A DNA stretch of 64,000 nucleotides. Source: Xanthobacteraceae bacterium. Its GTDB lineage: Bacteria > Pseudomonadota > Alphaproteobacteria > Rhizobiales > Xanthobacteraceae. The notes under the pieces were generated by a model. It made no database searches and was not told the DNA's origin. It worked only from the letters and a program-made list of their open reading frames with translations. This document shows positions 18,172-28,736 of the stretch, one piece after another; position 1 is the first letter of the stretch; every line of letters begins with the position of its first letter. A program made the position numbers and the translations under genes. The stretch is from the NCBI GenBank assembly GCA_019752575.1, contig JAIELW010000004.1, positions 62,001-126,000 on the forward strand, read 5' to 3'.

Positions 18172-18313
18172 TGTGATCCCCCGGTAGTCTTGAATGCGCG
18201 AGCGATGCGCGTGATTGAAAGTAGAAGCCGGTTAGTCCTGTGAATTATACACGCATCCCGGTCAAGCAGCGTGCGCGCCGTAGCCGCCATGCAGCGATAA
18301 AGAGGCGCACCCG

Positions 18314-21300
18314 ATGAACGTCCTGATGCCGGGACTGGAGCGGAAGCTGCGTAAAGAAATCGCGGGCGACGTACTGTTCGACGCCTTCAGTCGCGGCCGT
18401 TACGCGACGGATGCATCGCATTATCAAATGCTTCCGGTGGGTGTCGTTGTGCCTCGCACAATAGAGGAGGCAAAGCGCACGATTGGATTAGCCAATCAGG
18501 AAGGCGTGAGTGTCCTCGCGCGTGGAGGCGGTACTTCGCAATGCGGGCAGACGATCAACCATTCGCTCGTGATCGGCTGCTCGAAACACCTGAACAAAGT
18601 TCTCGAACTGGATGTCGAGAGCAAGCGCTGCGTGGTCGAGCCGGGCATCTTGCTCGATGATCTGAACCGTATGCTCCGTCAGCACGGGCTCTGGTATCCG
18701 GTCGATGTCTCGACCGCGTCTCGCGCGACCATCGGCGGCATGGCCGGCAACAATTCCTGCGGCGGCCGCTCGCTGCGTTACGGCACCATGCGCGACAACG
18801 TGATCTCGATGGAAGCCGTGCTTGCGGACGGCAGTACGGCGCAGTTCGGGCGCGCCAATCGCGATCTATCGGACATTCCGGATTCCTCGCCGCTGAAGCC
18901 GCTGGCGAAGGATTTACTCGCGCTGGGCGCGCGCGAAGCCGCGGAAGTCGAGGCACGGTTTCCGAAAGTGCAGCGCCGCGTCGGCGGCTATAATCTGGAC
19001 GCGCTCACGCCGGGCCGGAACGATCTCAACCTCGCACACATATTAATAGGTTCGGAAGGCACGCTCGCCTTCACGACGAAGGTGGAGCTTAAACTCTGGC
19101 CAGTGCTCGGCAAGCGCATCGTCGCCGCCTGTCATTTCGGCAGTTTCTACGAAGCGATGAATGCCGCGCAACATCTCGTGAAGACCGGGCCGATCGCGGT
19201 TGAGCTTGTCGACCGCACCATGATCGAGCTTGCGCGCGATATCGCCATGTTCCGCCCGACGCTCGAAAAATTCGTGCGCGGCGCGCCGGATGCGATCCTG
19301 CTGGTGGAGTTCGACTCCGGCGAGGACGAAAACAGGAAGCGCCTTTCGCATCTTCGCGATGTCATGAATGACCTAGGCTTCTCGTGGGAGAAGCAGGGCG
19401 CGAAGTGGGGTGGCGTGGTCGATGTCGTCGATCCGGCGCTGCAGACGGCGATTGCCGAGTTACGCGCCTCCGGTCTCAACGTCATGATGTCGATGAAGGA
19501 GCAGGGTAAGCCGATTTCCTTCGTCGAGGACTGTGCCGTGCCGCTCGAGCATCTCGCGGATTACACTTCAAGGCTTACCGATATTTTTCATAAACACGGC
19601 ACGCGCGGCACTTGGTACGCGCACGCCTCGGTCGGCTGCCTGCATGTTCGGCCCGTGCTTAATCTACGGCAGGAGAAGGACGTGAAGGCCATGCGCGCGA
19701 TCGCCGAGGAAGCCTTCGCAATGGTGCGCGAGTACAAAGGCTCGCACTCCGGCGAGCATGGCGACGGGCTGGTCCGTTCGGAGTTTCACGAGCCGATGTT
19801 CGGCTCGAAGCTCGTGCGCGCCTTCGAGGAAGTGAAGGATCGCTTCGATCCGAAGCCGCTGTTCAACCCCGGCAAGATCGTTCGCGCACCGAAATTCGAT
19901 AATCGCGAAAACTTTCGCTACGGATCGCACTATGGGCTGGAGGACTTTCGGCCCGCGCTCGATTGGTCCGAGTACGCCGGCGGCGCACACGGTTTTCAGG
20001 GCGCCGTCGAGATGTGCAACAACAACGGCGCGTGCCGGAACAGCGCGGGCAACGTGATGTGCCCGAGTTATCGCGTGACGCGCGACGAGCGCGATGTTAC
20101 GCGCGGGCGCGCGAACTCGCTCCGTCTCGCAATCTCCGGCCAACTCGGCAAAGACGCCTTCACTTCGGACGAGATGGCGGAGACGATGAAGCTTTGCGTC
20201 TCCTGCAAGGGCTGCCGCCGCGAATGCCCGACTGGCGTCGATATGGCGCGTATGAAGATCGAGGTGCTTGCCGCGCGCGCGGCAAAACATGGCTATTCGT
20301 TTAGGGACCGCCTGGTCGGCTGGCTCCCGCGCTACGCGCATTTGGCGAAACGCATTTCATGGATATTGAATCTTCGTGACGTAGTCCCTGGCGCTGCCAA
20401 GATTTCGGAGTGGCTCACCGGCTTCAGCGCCAAGCGGAAGTTGCCGAGATGGCGGGCTGACGTGTTTAACGAAACACCCTCATGGCCGTGCTTGACACCC
20501 AAGTCGGGCTTGCCCGACTTGGGTATTAATAAAACTGATCTCGGGCGAGCCCGAGATCAGATGCCATCCAGGGGCGCGGCTGAGGTACTGAATGCGCGGG
20601 TCGAGCCCGCGCATGAGGTGGTGCTCTTCGCCGATACCTTCAACCGATATTTCGACCGCGAGAATCTCGAAGCCGCGCGCGACGTGCTGAAAGCCGCGGG
20701 TTATCGCGTCTATTTTGCCGGCGATGACGCGGGTAGGCCGCTCTGCTGCGGAAGGACATTCCTTTCGGTGGGTGCTGTGAAGGAAGCGAAGGAGGAGGCG
20801 GAACGAACGCTGAAAGCCCTGATGTCTTATGTGCGCATTGGCGTTCCGGTGGTCGGGCTTGAGCCGAGCTGCGTGTTCGGCTTCCGCGACGAAATCCCCG
20901 CTTTACTGAAGGACAATAAAGATGCTGCGGCTCTCTCCGGCAATGTCATGCTGTTCGAGGAATTCATCGCTGCGGAAACCGCCGCGGGCCGTATGAGACT
21001 CGATCTGAAGCCAATTGCGCAAAAAGCCCTTCTGCATGGTCATTGTCATCAGAAAGCTTTCGGCGCGCTGACCCCAGTGCAGCAGACGTTGAAACTTGTG
21101 CCTGGGCTTGAAGTCGAAACGATCGAGTCCAGCTGCTGCGGCATGGCTGGCAGCTTCGGCTACGGCAAGGAAACGATCGCCGTTTCGCTCGCGATGGGCG
21201 AGCTGAGCTTATTGCCCGCCGTTCGCAAGGCAGACGGCAAAACGATTATCGTCGCAGACGGGACGTCCTGCCGTGAGCAGATTAGTCATGGCGCGGGCCG

Positions 21301-21361
21301 CGAAGCCGTCCACGTCGCGCGCGTGCTTGCGAAGAGTCTCGGTATGGACGCGAATAAATAA
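18314..21361 (+). CDS. FAD-linked oxidase with C-terminal Fe-S domains (YdiJ / D-2-hydroxyacid dehydrogenase family)
   Basis: This 1015-residue protein probably oxidises a D-2-hydroxy acid (2-hydroxyglutarate, lactate or glycolate) and passes electrons to the respiratory chain. The FAD part includes LARGGGTSQCGQ and GGMAGNNSCGGRSLRYG, with a GlcD-like cap after it. Fe-S cysteines start at C568 (CNNNGAC) and continue in LCVSCKGCRRECP. CCG-type segments follow: LCCGRTFLSVG, HGHCHQKAFG and SSCCGMAGSFGYG. Residues 729-767, in the linker before the CCG part, are encoded by three hairpins and look foreign to the family. The protein still reads through in frame, so it may be functional. GlcG follows 23 bases downstream. 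Confidence 0.87.
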   Translation: MNVLMPGLERKLRKEIAGDVLFDAFSRGRYATDASHYQMLPVGVVVPRTIEEAKRTIGLANQEGVSVLARGGGTSQCGQTINHSLVIGCSKHLNKVLELDVESKRCVVEPGILLDDLNRMLRQHGLWYPVDVSTASRATIGGMAGNNSCGGRSLRYGTMRDNVISMEAVLADGSTAQFGRANRDLSDIPDSSPLKPLAKDLLALGAREAAEVEARFPKVQRRVGGYNLDALTPGRNDLNLAHILIGSEGTLAFTTKVELKLWPVLGKRIVAACHFGSFYEAMNAAQHLVKTGPIAVELVDRTMIELARDIAMFRPTLEKFVRGAPDAILLVEFDSGEDENRKRLSHLRDVMNDLGFSWEKQGAKWGGVVDVVDPALQTAIAELRASGLNVMMSMKEQGKPISFVEDCAVPLEHLADYTSRLTDIFHKHGTRGTWYAHASVGCLHVRPVLNLRQEKDVKAMRAIAEEAFAMVREYKGSHSGEHGDGLVRSEFHEPMFGSKLVRAFEEVKDRFDPKPLFNPGKIVRAPKFDNRENFRYGSHYGLEDFRPALDWSEYAGGAHGFQGAVEMCNNNGACRNSAGNVMCPSYRVTRDERDVTRGRANSLRLAISGQLGKDAFTSDEMAETMKLCVSCKGCRRECPTGVDMARMKIEVLAARAAKHGYSFRDRLVGWLPRYAHLAKRISWILNLRDVVPGAAKISEWLTGFSAKRKLPRWRADVFNETPSWPCLTPKSGLPDLGINKTDLGRARDQMPSRGAAEVLNARVEPAHEVVLFADTFNRYFDRENLEAARDVLKAAGYRVYFAGDDAGRPLCCGRTFLSVGAVKEAKEEAERTLKALMSYVRIGVPVVGLEPSCVFGFRDEIPALLKDNKDAAALSGNVMLFEEFIAAETAAGRMRLDLKPIAQKALLHGHCHQKAFGALTPVQQTLKLVPGLEVETIESSCCGMAGSFGYGKETIAVSLAMGELSLLPAVRKADGKTIIVADGTSCREQISHGAGREAVHVARVLAKSLGMDANK
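20498..20614. repeat. cluster of three palindromic hairpins inside the dehydrogenase reading frame
   Basis: Hairpin 1 (20498-20523) has 12-base arms CCCAAGTCGGGC and GCCCGACTTGGG around TT. Hairpin 2 (20535-20560) has arms CTGATCTCGGGC and GCCCGAGATCAG around GA. An AT-rich linker, TATTAATAAAA, separates them. Hairpin 3 (20592-20614) has arms ATGCGCGGG and CCCGCGCAT around TCGAG. All are read in frame as part of the protein. Hairpin 1 shares its CCAAGTCGGG / CCCGACTTGG arms with the copy at 52074-52099. I cannot name the family. Confidence 0.85.
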
Positions 21362-21384
21362 GAATCTAGAATGGGAGAGAAATC

Positions 21385-21816
21385 ATGTCTGAACTGACAT
21401 TGGAAAAAGCGCAGATCATCATCAGCGCCAGCCTGAAGTACGCTCATGAGCAGAAGTTCAAGCCGCTCGGCATCGTAGTACTCGATGCGCGCGGCGCCAT
21501 GGTGGCCGCCGCGATCGAAGACAATTCGGCGCTCCGCCGCTTCGAAATCGCGCACGGCAAGGCGCATGGCTGCCTCGGCATGGGCATTGGCGGCCGCTCG
21601 GTCGATGCACGCGTGCGGGAGCGCCCGCACTTCGGAGCCGCACTTGCCCACGTGTTCGGCGGCGATTTCATTCCGGTTCCCGGCGGCGTGTTGATCAAAA
21701 ACGCAAGCGGCGCGATCATCGGCGCGGTCGGCGTGTCCGGCGATACGTCGGATAACGACGAAGCTGCGGGTATTGCGGGCATCAAGGCAGTGGGGTTCGC
21801 TGCCGACGCGGGGTAG
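21385..21816 (+). CDS. glcG: GlcG/HbpS family protein (DUF336)
   Basis: This is a 143-residue cytoplasmic protein of the GlcG/HbpS family. Typical family text is seen in LGIVVLDARGAMVAA, FGGDFIPVPGGVLIK and AVGVSGDTSDNDE. GlcG genes often accompany glycolate oxidase genes, and some relatives bind haem; the biochemical role is not settled. A GGGAGA ribosome site lies 5 bases before the ATG. It follows the FAD/Fe-S dehydrogenase closely, so the two are probably co-transcribed, supporting a glycolate-type substrate for the dehydrogenase. Confidence 0.85.
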   Translation: MSELTLEKAQIIISASLKYAHEQKFKPLGIVVLDARGAMVAAAIEDNSALRRFEIAHGKAHGCLGMGIGGRSVDARVRERPHFGAALAHVFGGDFIPVPGGVLIKNASGAIIGAVGVSGDTSDNDEAAGIAGIKAVGFAADAG

Positions 21817-21838
21817 GGCGAACCGAAAGGAAAGCGCT

Positions 21839-22618
21839 ATGAGCGGAAGCGTCACGCAAACAACGGACGGTTCAGTGGCGACCGTCGTCATCGAGAACGA
21901 AGGCCGTCTGAATGCGCTGTCGTTGCCGATGTGGCGGCAGCTCAGACAGGCGTTCGAAGGACTTTCGCATGACCGGGATACTGTCCGGTGCATCGTGTTG
22001 CGTGGTGCGGGAGAGGCTTTCGCTTCCGGCGCGGATATCGCGGAATTCGAGCGGGAACGCTACGACATCGAATCCGCGCGCGCTTACGGCAAGGCGATTC
22101 ACCCGGCGCTGGTCGCAATTTCGAATTGTCCGCATCCCGTGATCGCAATGATTCACGGACCCTGTGTCGGCGGCGGACTGGAAATTGCGAGCCGCGCCGA
22201 CATTCGCATTGCCGGCGAAGGCGCGCGCTTCGGCGTCCCGGTCAACCGCCTCGGTCTTGTGGTCGCCTATGCCGAACTGAAAGCGTTGCTCGACATTGTC
22301 GGCCCTTCCGTCGCGCTCGAAATGCTGCTCGAAGGCAAGATCGTCGGCGCGAAGGATGCAGCGAGCATGCGGCTCGTCAATCGCGTCGTTCCGGACGCAA
22401 AACTGGAAAACGAAGTCTACGAAACGGCAAAGCGCATCAGTGAAGGCGCACCGCTCGCTGCGCGCTGGCACAAGAAGTTCGTGCGCCGCCTTTTGGAGCC
22501 AAAGCCGCTTCGCGAAGACGAGCTCGACGAGAGCTTCGACTGCTTCGGTACCGAAGACTTCAAGATCGGCTATCGCGCATTCCTCGAAAAGAAGAAGCCG
22601 CAATTCAAAGGCCGCTGA
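21839..22618 (+). CDS. crotonase-family protein (enoyl-CoA hydratase/isomerase-like), one catalytic Glu replaced
   Basis: This is a 259-residue crotonase-fold protein acting on acyl-CoA. The oxyanion-hole segments are seen in GEAFASGADIAEFE and GPCVGGGLEIASRADI. The first catalytic glutamate of enoyl-CoA hydratase is kept (GGGLE). The second normally occurs in an FGxPE motif, which here reads FGVPVNRLG, with valine in place of glutamate, so ordinary hydration is doubtful. I chose the ATG at 21839, with GGAAAGC before it. The stop overlaps the start of a CoA transferase gene (TGATG), suggesting the two act on the same acyl-CoA. Isomerase, hydrolase or lyase activity is possible. Confidence 0.82.
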   Translation: MSGSVTQTTDGSVATVVIENEGRLNALSLPMWRQLRQAFEGLSHDRDTVRCIVLRGAGEAFASGADIAEFERERYDIESARAYGKAIHPALVAISNCPHPVIAMIHGPCVGGGLEIASRADIRIAGEGARFGVPVNRLGLVVAYAELKALLDIVGPSVALEMLLEGKIVGAKDAASMRLVNRVVPDAKLENEVYETAKRISEGAPLAARWHKKFVRRLLEPKPLREDELDESFDCFGTEDFKIGYRAFLEKKKPQFKGR

Positions 22619-23823
22619 TGCAGAAGAATAAAGGGCCGCTTACCGGCGTGAAGGTGATCGAGCTTTGCCATGTCATGGCGGGTCCCGTGTGCGGCTTGAT
22701 GCTCGCCGACATGGGCGCGGAAGTCATCAAGGTCGAGAAAATTCCGGGAGGCGACGACACTAGGCGCACCGTGCCGCCGAAGATCGGCGACGAGGCGGCG
22801 TCCTTCATGATGCTCAACCGCAACAAGCGCGGCATCGCGGTCGATTTGAAAACCGATGACGGCAAGGCAGTTCTCCGCCGTCTTCTGCAAGACGCAGACA
22901 TTGTCACCGAAAACTTCCGTCGCGGCGCGATGGAGCGCATGGGCTTCGGTTACGACACGTTGAAGGAAACGAACCCGCGTCTGATCTATTGCGCGATCTC
23001 CGGCTTCGGCCGCACCGGGCCCTACGCGGATCGCGGCGGCTTCGATCTGATTGCGCAGGGCATGAGCGGGCTCATGTCGATTACCGGCGAAGGACCGGGC
23101 AGGCCGCCGGTGAAAGTCGGCGCGCCGGTAACGGACATCACTGCCGGTATCATTGCCGCGATGGGAATCCTCGCAGCGCTTCACGCGCGCACGCAAACCG
23201 GCAAAGGCCAGATGGTGGACACATCGTTGTTCGAGGCGGGAATCGTTCACACCTACTGGCAGTCATCGATTGCGCTTGCGTCCGGGGTTGCACCCGGTCC
23301 GATGGGCTCGGCGCACCCCTTGAATGCGCCCTATGAAGCCTTTGCGACGAAGGACGGCTGGATCAACCTTGGCGCTGCGAACCAGACCACCTGGCTTCGC
23401 ACCATCGAGCTTCTCGGGCGTCAGGATCTCGCGGAAGATTCGCGCTTCAAGGAAGCCTCAGGGCGCCTTGTTAATCGCGCCGTCCTCGCGGAGTCGCTCA
23501 CGCCGGAGTTCAGGAAGCGCACGAGCGCGGAGTGGCTGGAGGCGCTGGAGCAGGCGAAGGTTCCGGCGGGTCCGGTGTTTAATGTTCTTGAGATGCACGC
23601 CGACCCGCAGACGCTCGCGCGCGAGATGGTGGTGGAGGTGAAACATTCGGCAGTCGGTCCGGTAAAGACGCTCGGCGCACCGGTGAAATTTTCAGCAACT
23701 CCGGGCGGCGTTCATCGCAGCGCACCAATTTTCGGGGAGCACACCGGGGAGGTGCTGCGCGAATACGGCTTCTCGGATGCCGAGATCGAGCGAATGGCCG
23801 CCTCTGGGGCGATTTCGCGATAA
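22618..23823 (+). CDS. class III CoA transferase (CaiB/BaiF family)
   Basis: This is a 401-residue family III CoA transferase, which moves CoA between carboxylic acids through an aspartyl intermediate. The N-terminus LTGVKVIELCHVMAGP, the block FMMLNRNKRGIAVDLK, and GGFDLIAQGMSG with the expected catalytic aspartate are all present. It is translationally coupled to the crotonase gene in front. The donor and acceptor acids cannot be told from sequence. The next gene begins 173 bases later, so the pair may be a two-gene unit or the end of the transcript that starts at 18314. Confidence 0.88.
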   Translation: MQKNKGPLTGVKVIELCHVMAGPVCGLMLADMGAEVIKVEKIPGGDDTRRTVPPKIGDEAASFMMLNRNKRGIAVDLKTDDGKAVLRRLLQDADIVTENFRRGAMERMGFGYDTLKETNPRLIYCAISGFGRTGPYADRGGFDLIAQGMSGLMSITGEGPGRPPVKVGAPVTDITAGIIAAMGILAALHARTQTGKGQMVDTSLFEAGIVHTYWQSSIALASGVAPGPMGSAHPLNAPYEAFATKDGWINLGAANQTTWLRTIELLGRQDLAEDSRFKEASGRLVNRAVLAESLTPEFRKRTSAEWLEALEQAKVPAGPVFNVLEMHADPQTLAREMVVEVKHSAVGPVKTLGAPVKFSATPGGVHRSAPIFGEHTGEVLREYGFSDAEIERMAASGAISR

Positions 23824-23940
23824 TGGGGCGTTTGCGCGAAGCGATGCTAATTTCTCGCCATGGATTCGAATATCGCAGCGCAATAATCCGGCGCGGCAAT
23901 CTGGCGCCAGCAGACTTGAATTGTAGTCATTGCAGAATCG

Positions 23941-23958
23941 ATTGGTTATAAAACCAAT
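23941..23958. promoter_or_regulatory. inverted repeat upstream of the peptide ABC operon, possible operator
   Basis: Arms ATTGGTT and AACCAAT flank ATAA, giving a perfect 7-base dyad 38 bases before the first gene. The TTGGT/ACCAA form resembles sites of GntR-family regulators. No such regulator gene is nearby. Confidence 0.35.
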
Positions 23959-23996
23959 AGGGACGAAGAAGAACGAAATAACAATCGAGTTTCGGG

Positions 23997-26087
<2,091 letters not shown>

Positions 26088-26146
26088 CAAAAGGCACTAA
26101 AAATCGGCACAAACAAAAAACGACACGGGTTAAAGGGAGGATAAAA

Positions 26147-27730
26147 ATGAAAAAGCTAATACTCGGCCTCGTCGGTGTAGTGGCGTTTACGCTCGCCGCG
26201 GGACCGCAAGCGGAGGCGCAGCAGCCGAAGCGCGGCGGCAACTTCAACTTTGCAATCAGCGCTGAAACTCCGCATTACGATTGCCACGCCAGCGACACCT
26301 ACGCGACGCTGCACTTCTCGTCGCCGTTCCATTCGACGCTGCTGCGTTACAACCTCAGCAAATTTCCCGATGTCGAGGGCGACCTCGCGAAATCCTGGAC
26401 GATTTCGCCGGACAAGCTGACCTACACCTTCACGCTGCATGAGGGCGTGAAGTTTCATAACGGCGAGACATTCACCTCGGCGGACATCAAGGCGACCTAT
26501 GATCGCCTTCGTAGCCCGCCGCAGGGCGTGGTCTCGACCCGCCGCGCGACTTTCGCCGACATCGAGAGCATCGAGACGCCGAATCCCACGACCGTTGTGT
26601 TCAAACTCAAGGCCGTGAATTCCTCGATGATGGATCATTTCGCGAGCCCGTGGAACTGCGTCTACTCCGCGAAAGATCTCGCCGCGGACCCGACCTCGCC
26701 GCGCACCAAGATCAACGGCACCGGCCCGTTCACGTTCGTCGAGCATGTGAAGGGCAGCCACGTCTCCGGAAAGCGCAACGAGAACTACTTCAAGAAGGGC
26801 TTACCCTATCTCGACAGCTATCGCGGCATCTTCACGCTGCAGGCGGCTGCGATGCTGAACGCCTTGCAGGGCGGGCAGGTGCTCGCGGAATTCCGCGGCG
26901 TGTCGCCGGCCGAGCGTGACCGCATGGTCGCGGCGATGGGCGACAAGCTTCGTGTCGAGGAGTCGAGCTGGACACTGAACCTGCTCGTGCTTTTCAACAC
27001 CGAGAAGCCGCCGTTCAATGACATCCGCGTTCGCCGCGCGCTGCTGATGGCGATCGACCGCTGGGGCGGCAGTCAGGGTCTCTCGAAGATCTCGACATTG
27101 CGCGCCGTCGGCGGCGTCGTGCGTCCGGGTTCGCCGCTTGCGACGCCGGAAGCCGAACTCGTCAAGCTCCCGGGCTTCTCGAAAAACATCAAGCAGGCCC
27201 GCGAGGAAGCGCGCAAGTTGCTCAAGGAGGCCGGACACGAAAATCTGAAGTTCGTACTCTGGAACCGCAACCTCGCAATGCCCTATACGCCGGCCGGTGT
27301 GTTCCTGGTCGACCAGTGGCGTCAGATCGGCGTCGAAGTCGAGCACAAGCAGTCGGACACCGCGCCCTATATCGCGGCGATGCAGAGCGGCAACTTCGAG
27401 GTCGCGATCGACTTTTCGAACCTCTTCAACGACGATCCGACACTGTCGATGACGAAGTTCATCTCTGCGAGCAAGAATCCGCTCAACCTGTCGCGGGCCA
27501 ATGACGCGGAGATCGATAAACTCTATGAACTGCAGCTCCGCGAAGGCGACATTCAGAAGCGCAAGCAGTACATTCAGGCGCTCGAGAAACGCCTGTTCGA
27601 GCAGGCCTATCAACAACCGATCCTGTGGTGGCACCGCATCGTGCTCTCCCACAGGACGGTGATGGGCTGGAAAATGTCTCCGAGCCACAATCTCGGCGCG
27701 GACCTCGCTGAAGTCTGGTTGAACCAGTAA
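26147..27730 (+). CDS. peptide/opine-type ABC transporter substrate-binding protein (SBP family 5)
   Basis: This is a 527-residue periplasmic binding protein of the DppA/OppA class. It has a Sec signal (MKKLILGLVGVVAFTLAAG, likely cut after AEA near residue 25), then PKRGGNFNFAIS and the family-5 segment YTFTLHEGVKFHNGETFTSA. I chose the ATG at 26147 because AAAGGGAGG lies just before it and a signal peptide follows; the longer open frame runs back into the ATPase gene. The ligand could be a peptide, an opine or a similar solute. Confidence 0.92.
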   Translation: MKKLILGLVGVVAFTLAAGPQAEAQQPKRGGNFNFAISAETPHYDCHASDTYATLHFSSPFHSTLLRYNLSKFPDVEGDLAKSWTISPDKLTYTFTLHEGVKFHNGETFTSADIKATYDRLRSPPQGVVSTRRATFADIESIETPNPTTVVFKLKAVNSSMMDHFASPWNCVYSAKDLAADPTSPRTKINGTGPFTFVEHVKGSHVSGKRNENYFKKGLPYLDSYRGIFTLQAAAMLNALQGGQVLAEFRGVSPAERDRMVAAMGDKLRVEESSWTLNLLVLFNTEKPPFNDIRVRRALLMAIDRWGGSQGLSKISTLRAVGGVVRPGSPLATPEAELVKLPGFSKNIKQAREEARKLLKEAGHENLKFVLWNRNLAMPYTPAGVFLVDQWRQIGVEVEHKQSDTAPYIAAMQSGNFEVAIDFSNLFNDDPTLSMTKFISASKNPLNLSRANDAEIDKLYELQLREGDIQKRKQYIQALEKRLFEQAYQQPILWWHRIVLSHRTVMGWKMSPSHNLGADLAEVWLNQ

Positions 27731-27740
27731 CCCGAAAACT

Positions 27741-27766
27741 TGCGGCCCGGCTCCGGCCGGGCCGCA
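27741..27766 (+). terminator. strong hairpin between binding-protein and permease genes
   Basis: Arms TGCGGCCCGGC and GCCGGGCCGCA form 11 perfect pairs around TCCG, 10 bases after the binding-protein stop and 13 before the next start. No U-run follows, so it more likely slows exonucleases or attenuates than fully terminates. Confidence 0.65.
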
Positions 27767-27779
27767 GGAAGTCTTTTAC

Positions 27780-28736
27780 ATGCTGACCTACACGCTGAAA
27801 CGCTTGTTGCTCACGATCCCGACGCTGATTGGCGTCGCAGTGCTCGTGTTCTTCATGCTGCGAATTGTTCCCGGCGACATCGTCGAAGTGAAGCTGCGCG
27901 GCGACGGCGGCAACGTCACGCAGGAGGTCGTCGATGCGGAGCGCAAGCGTCTCGGTCTCGACCGTCCGTTGCTGGTGCAGTTCGGCGATTACATGTGGGG
28001 CCTCGCGCGCGGCGATCTCGGCATTTCGATGTGGACCGAGCGGCCGGTGATCGAGGAAATCCTGATCCGTCTCGAGCTGTCGCTCGAGGTCGCGATCCTC
28101 GCCACCATTTTTGCGACGCTCATATCCATACCGTTGGGAACGGCAGCGGCGCTATTCCGCAATACATGGATCGACTACGTCGTCCGCATCGTGACCATCG
28201 GCGGGCTTTCGATCCCGTCGTTCTGGTTCGGCATGATCATCATCGTGAGTCTGCTCACGCTCTTCAACTGGCTCCCGCCGATCACGTTCACGCCGATCTA
28301 CGTCGATCCGGTCGCCAATCTTTCGCAACTGATCTGGCCTGCGCTCGCGGTCGGCTACCGCTATTGCGCGGTGACGGCGCGCATGATCCGCTCGTCGCTT
28401 CTGGAAGTGCTCGCGGAAGATTATATCCGCACCGCGCGCGCCAAGGGCGTTTACGAGAAGCTGGTTGTATCGCGGCACGCGCTCAGAAACGCGCTGCTGC
28501 CGGCAATTACCGTAATGGGCCTCGAATTCGCGTTCCTCATCGGCGGTCTCGTCGTTACCGAGCAGGTGTTCAACCTCAACGGTATCGGTCAGCTTTTCGT
28601 GCAAAGCGTCTCGCGCAACGACTTCATGCTCATTCAGGGCATGGTCATCATGATCGCGGGCTTCTACGTCATCATCAATCTTGTGGTCGATCTGCTTTAC
28701 GCGGTCTTCGACCCGCGCATCCGGTACGGCAACTGA
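27780..28736 (+). CDS. peptide-type ABC transporter permease (DppB family)
   Basis: This is a 318-residue inner-membrane permease. It opens with MLTYTLKRLLLTIPTLIGV, typical of DppB, carries the family feature GDLGISMWTERPV, and has the EAA loop DYIRTARAKGVYEKLV. The ATG follows a GGAAGTC ribosome site, and the stop overlaps the dppC-like start by one base (TGATG). It makes the channel with the next gene product. Confidence 0.92.
   Translation: MLTYTLKRLLLTIPTLIGVAVLVFFMLRIVPGDIVEVKLRGDGGNVTQEVVDAERKRLGLDRPLLVQFGDYMWGLARGDLGISMWTERPVIEEILIRLELSLEVAILATIFATLISIPLGTAAALFRNTWIDYVVRIVTIGGLSIPSFWFGMIIIVSLLTLFNWLPPITFTPIYVDPVANLSQLIWPALAVGYRYCAVTARMIRSSLLEVLAEDYIRTARAKGVYEKLVVSRHALRNALLPAITVMGLEFAFLIGGLVVTEQVFNLNGIGQLFVQSVSRNDFMLIQGMVIMIAGFYVIINLVVDLLYAVFDPRIRYGN

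Noticed and set aside
18215-18251. TTGAAA and TATACA as a promoter for the FAD/Fe-S dehydrogenase
   Set aside because: The spacer is 25 bases, too long for a sigma-70 promoter.
20492-20530. TTGACA followed by TATTAAT inside the dehydrogenase gene, as a promoter
   Set aside because: The spacing is 26 bases and the sequence between is a hairpin; no gene starts downstream.
27740-28735. Long open frame across the dppB-like gene, continuous with the dppC-like gene
   Set aside because: Its residues are arginine- and histidine-rich with no membrane segments. The other frame encodes a clear DppB protein, and the dppC start at 28736 is well placed.
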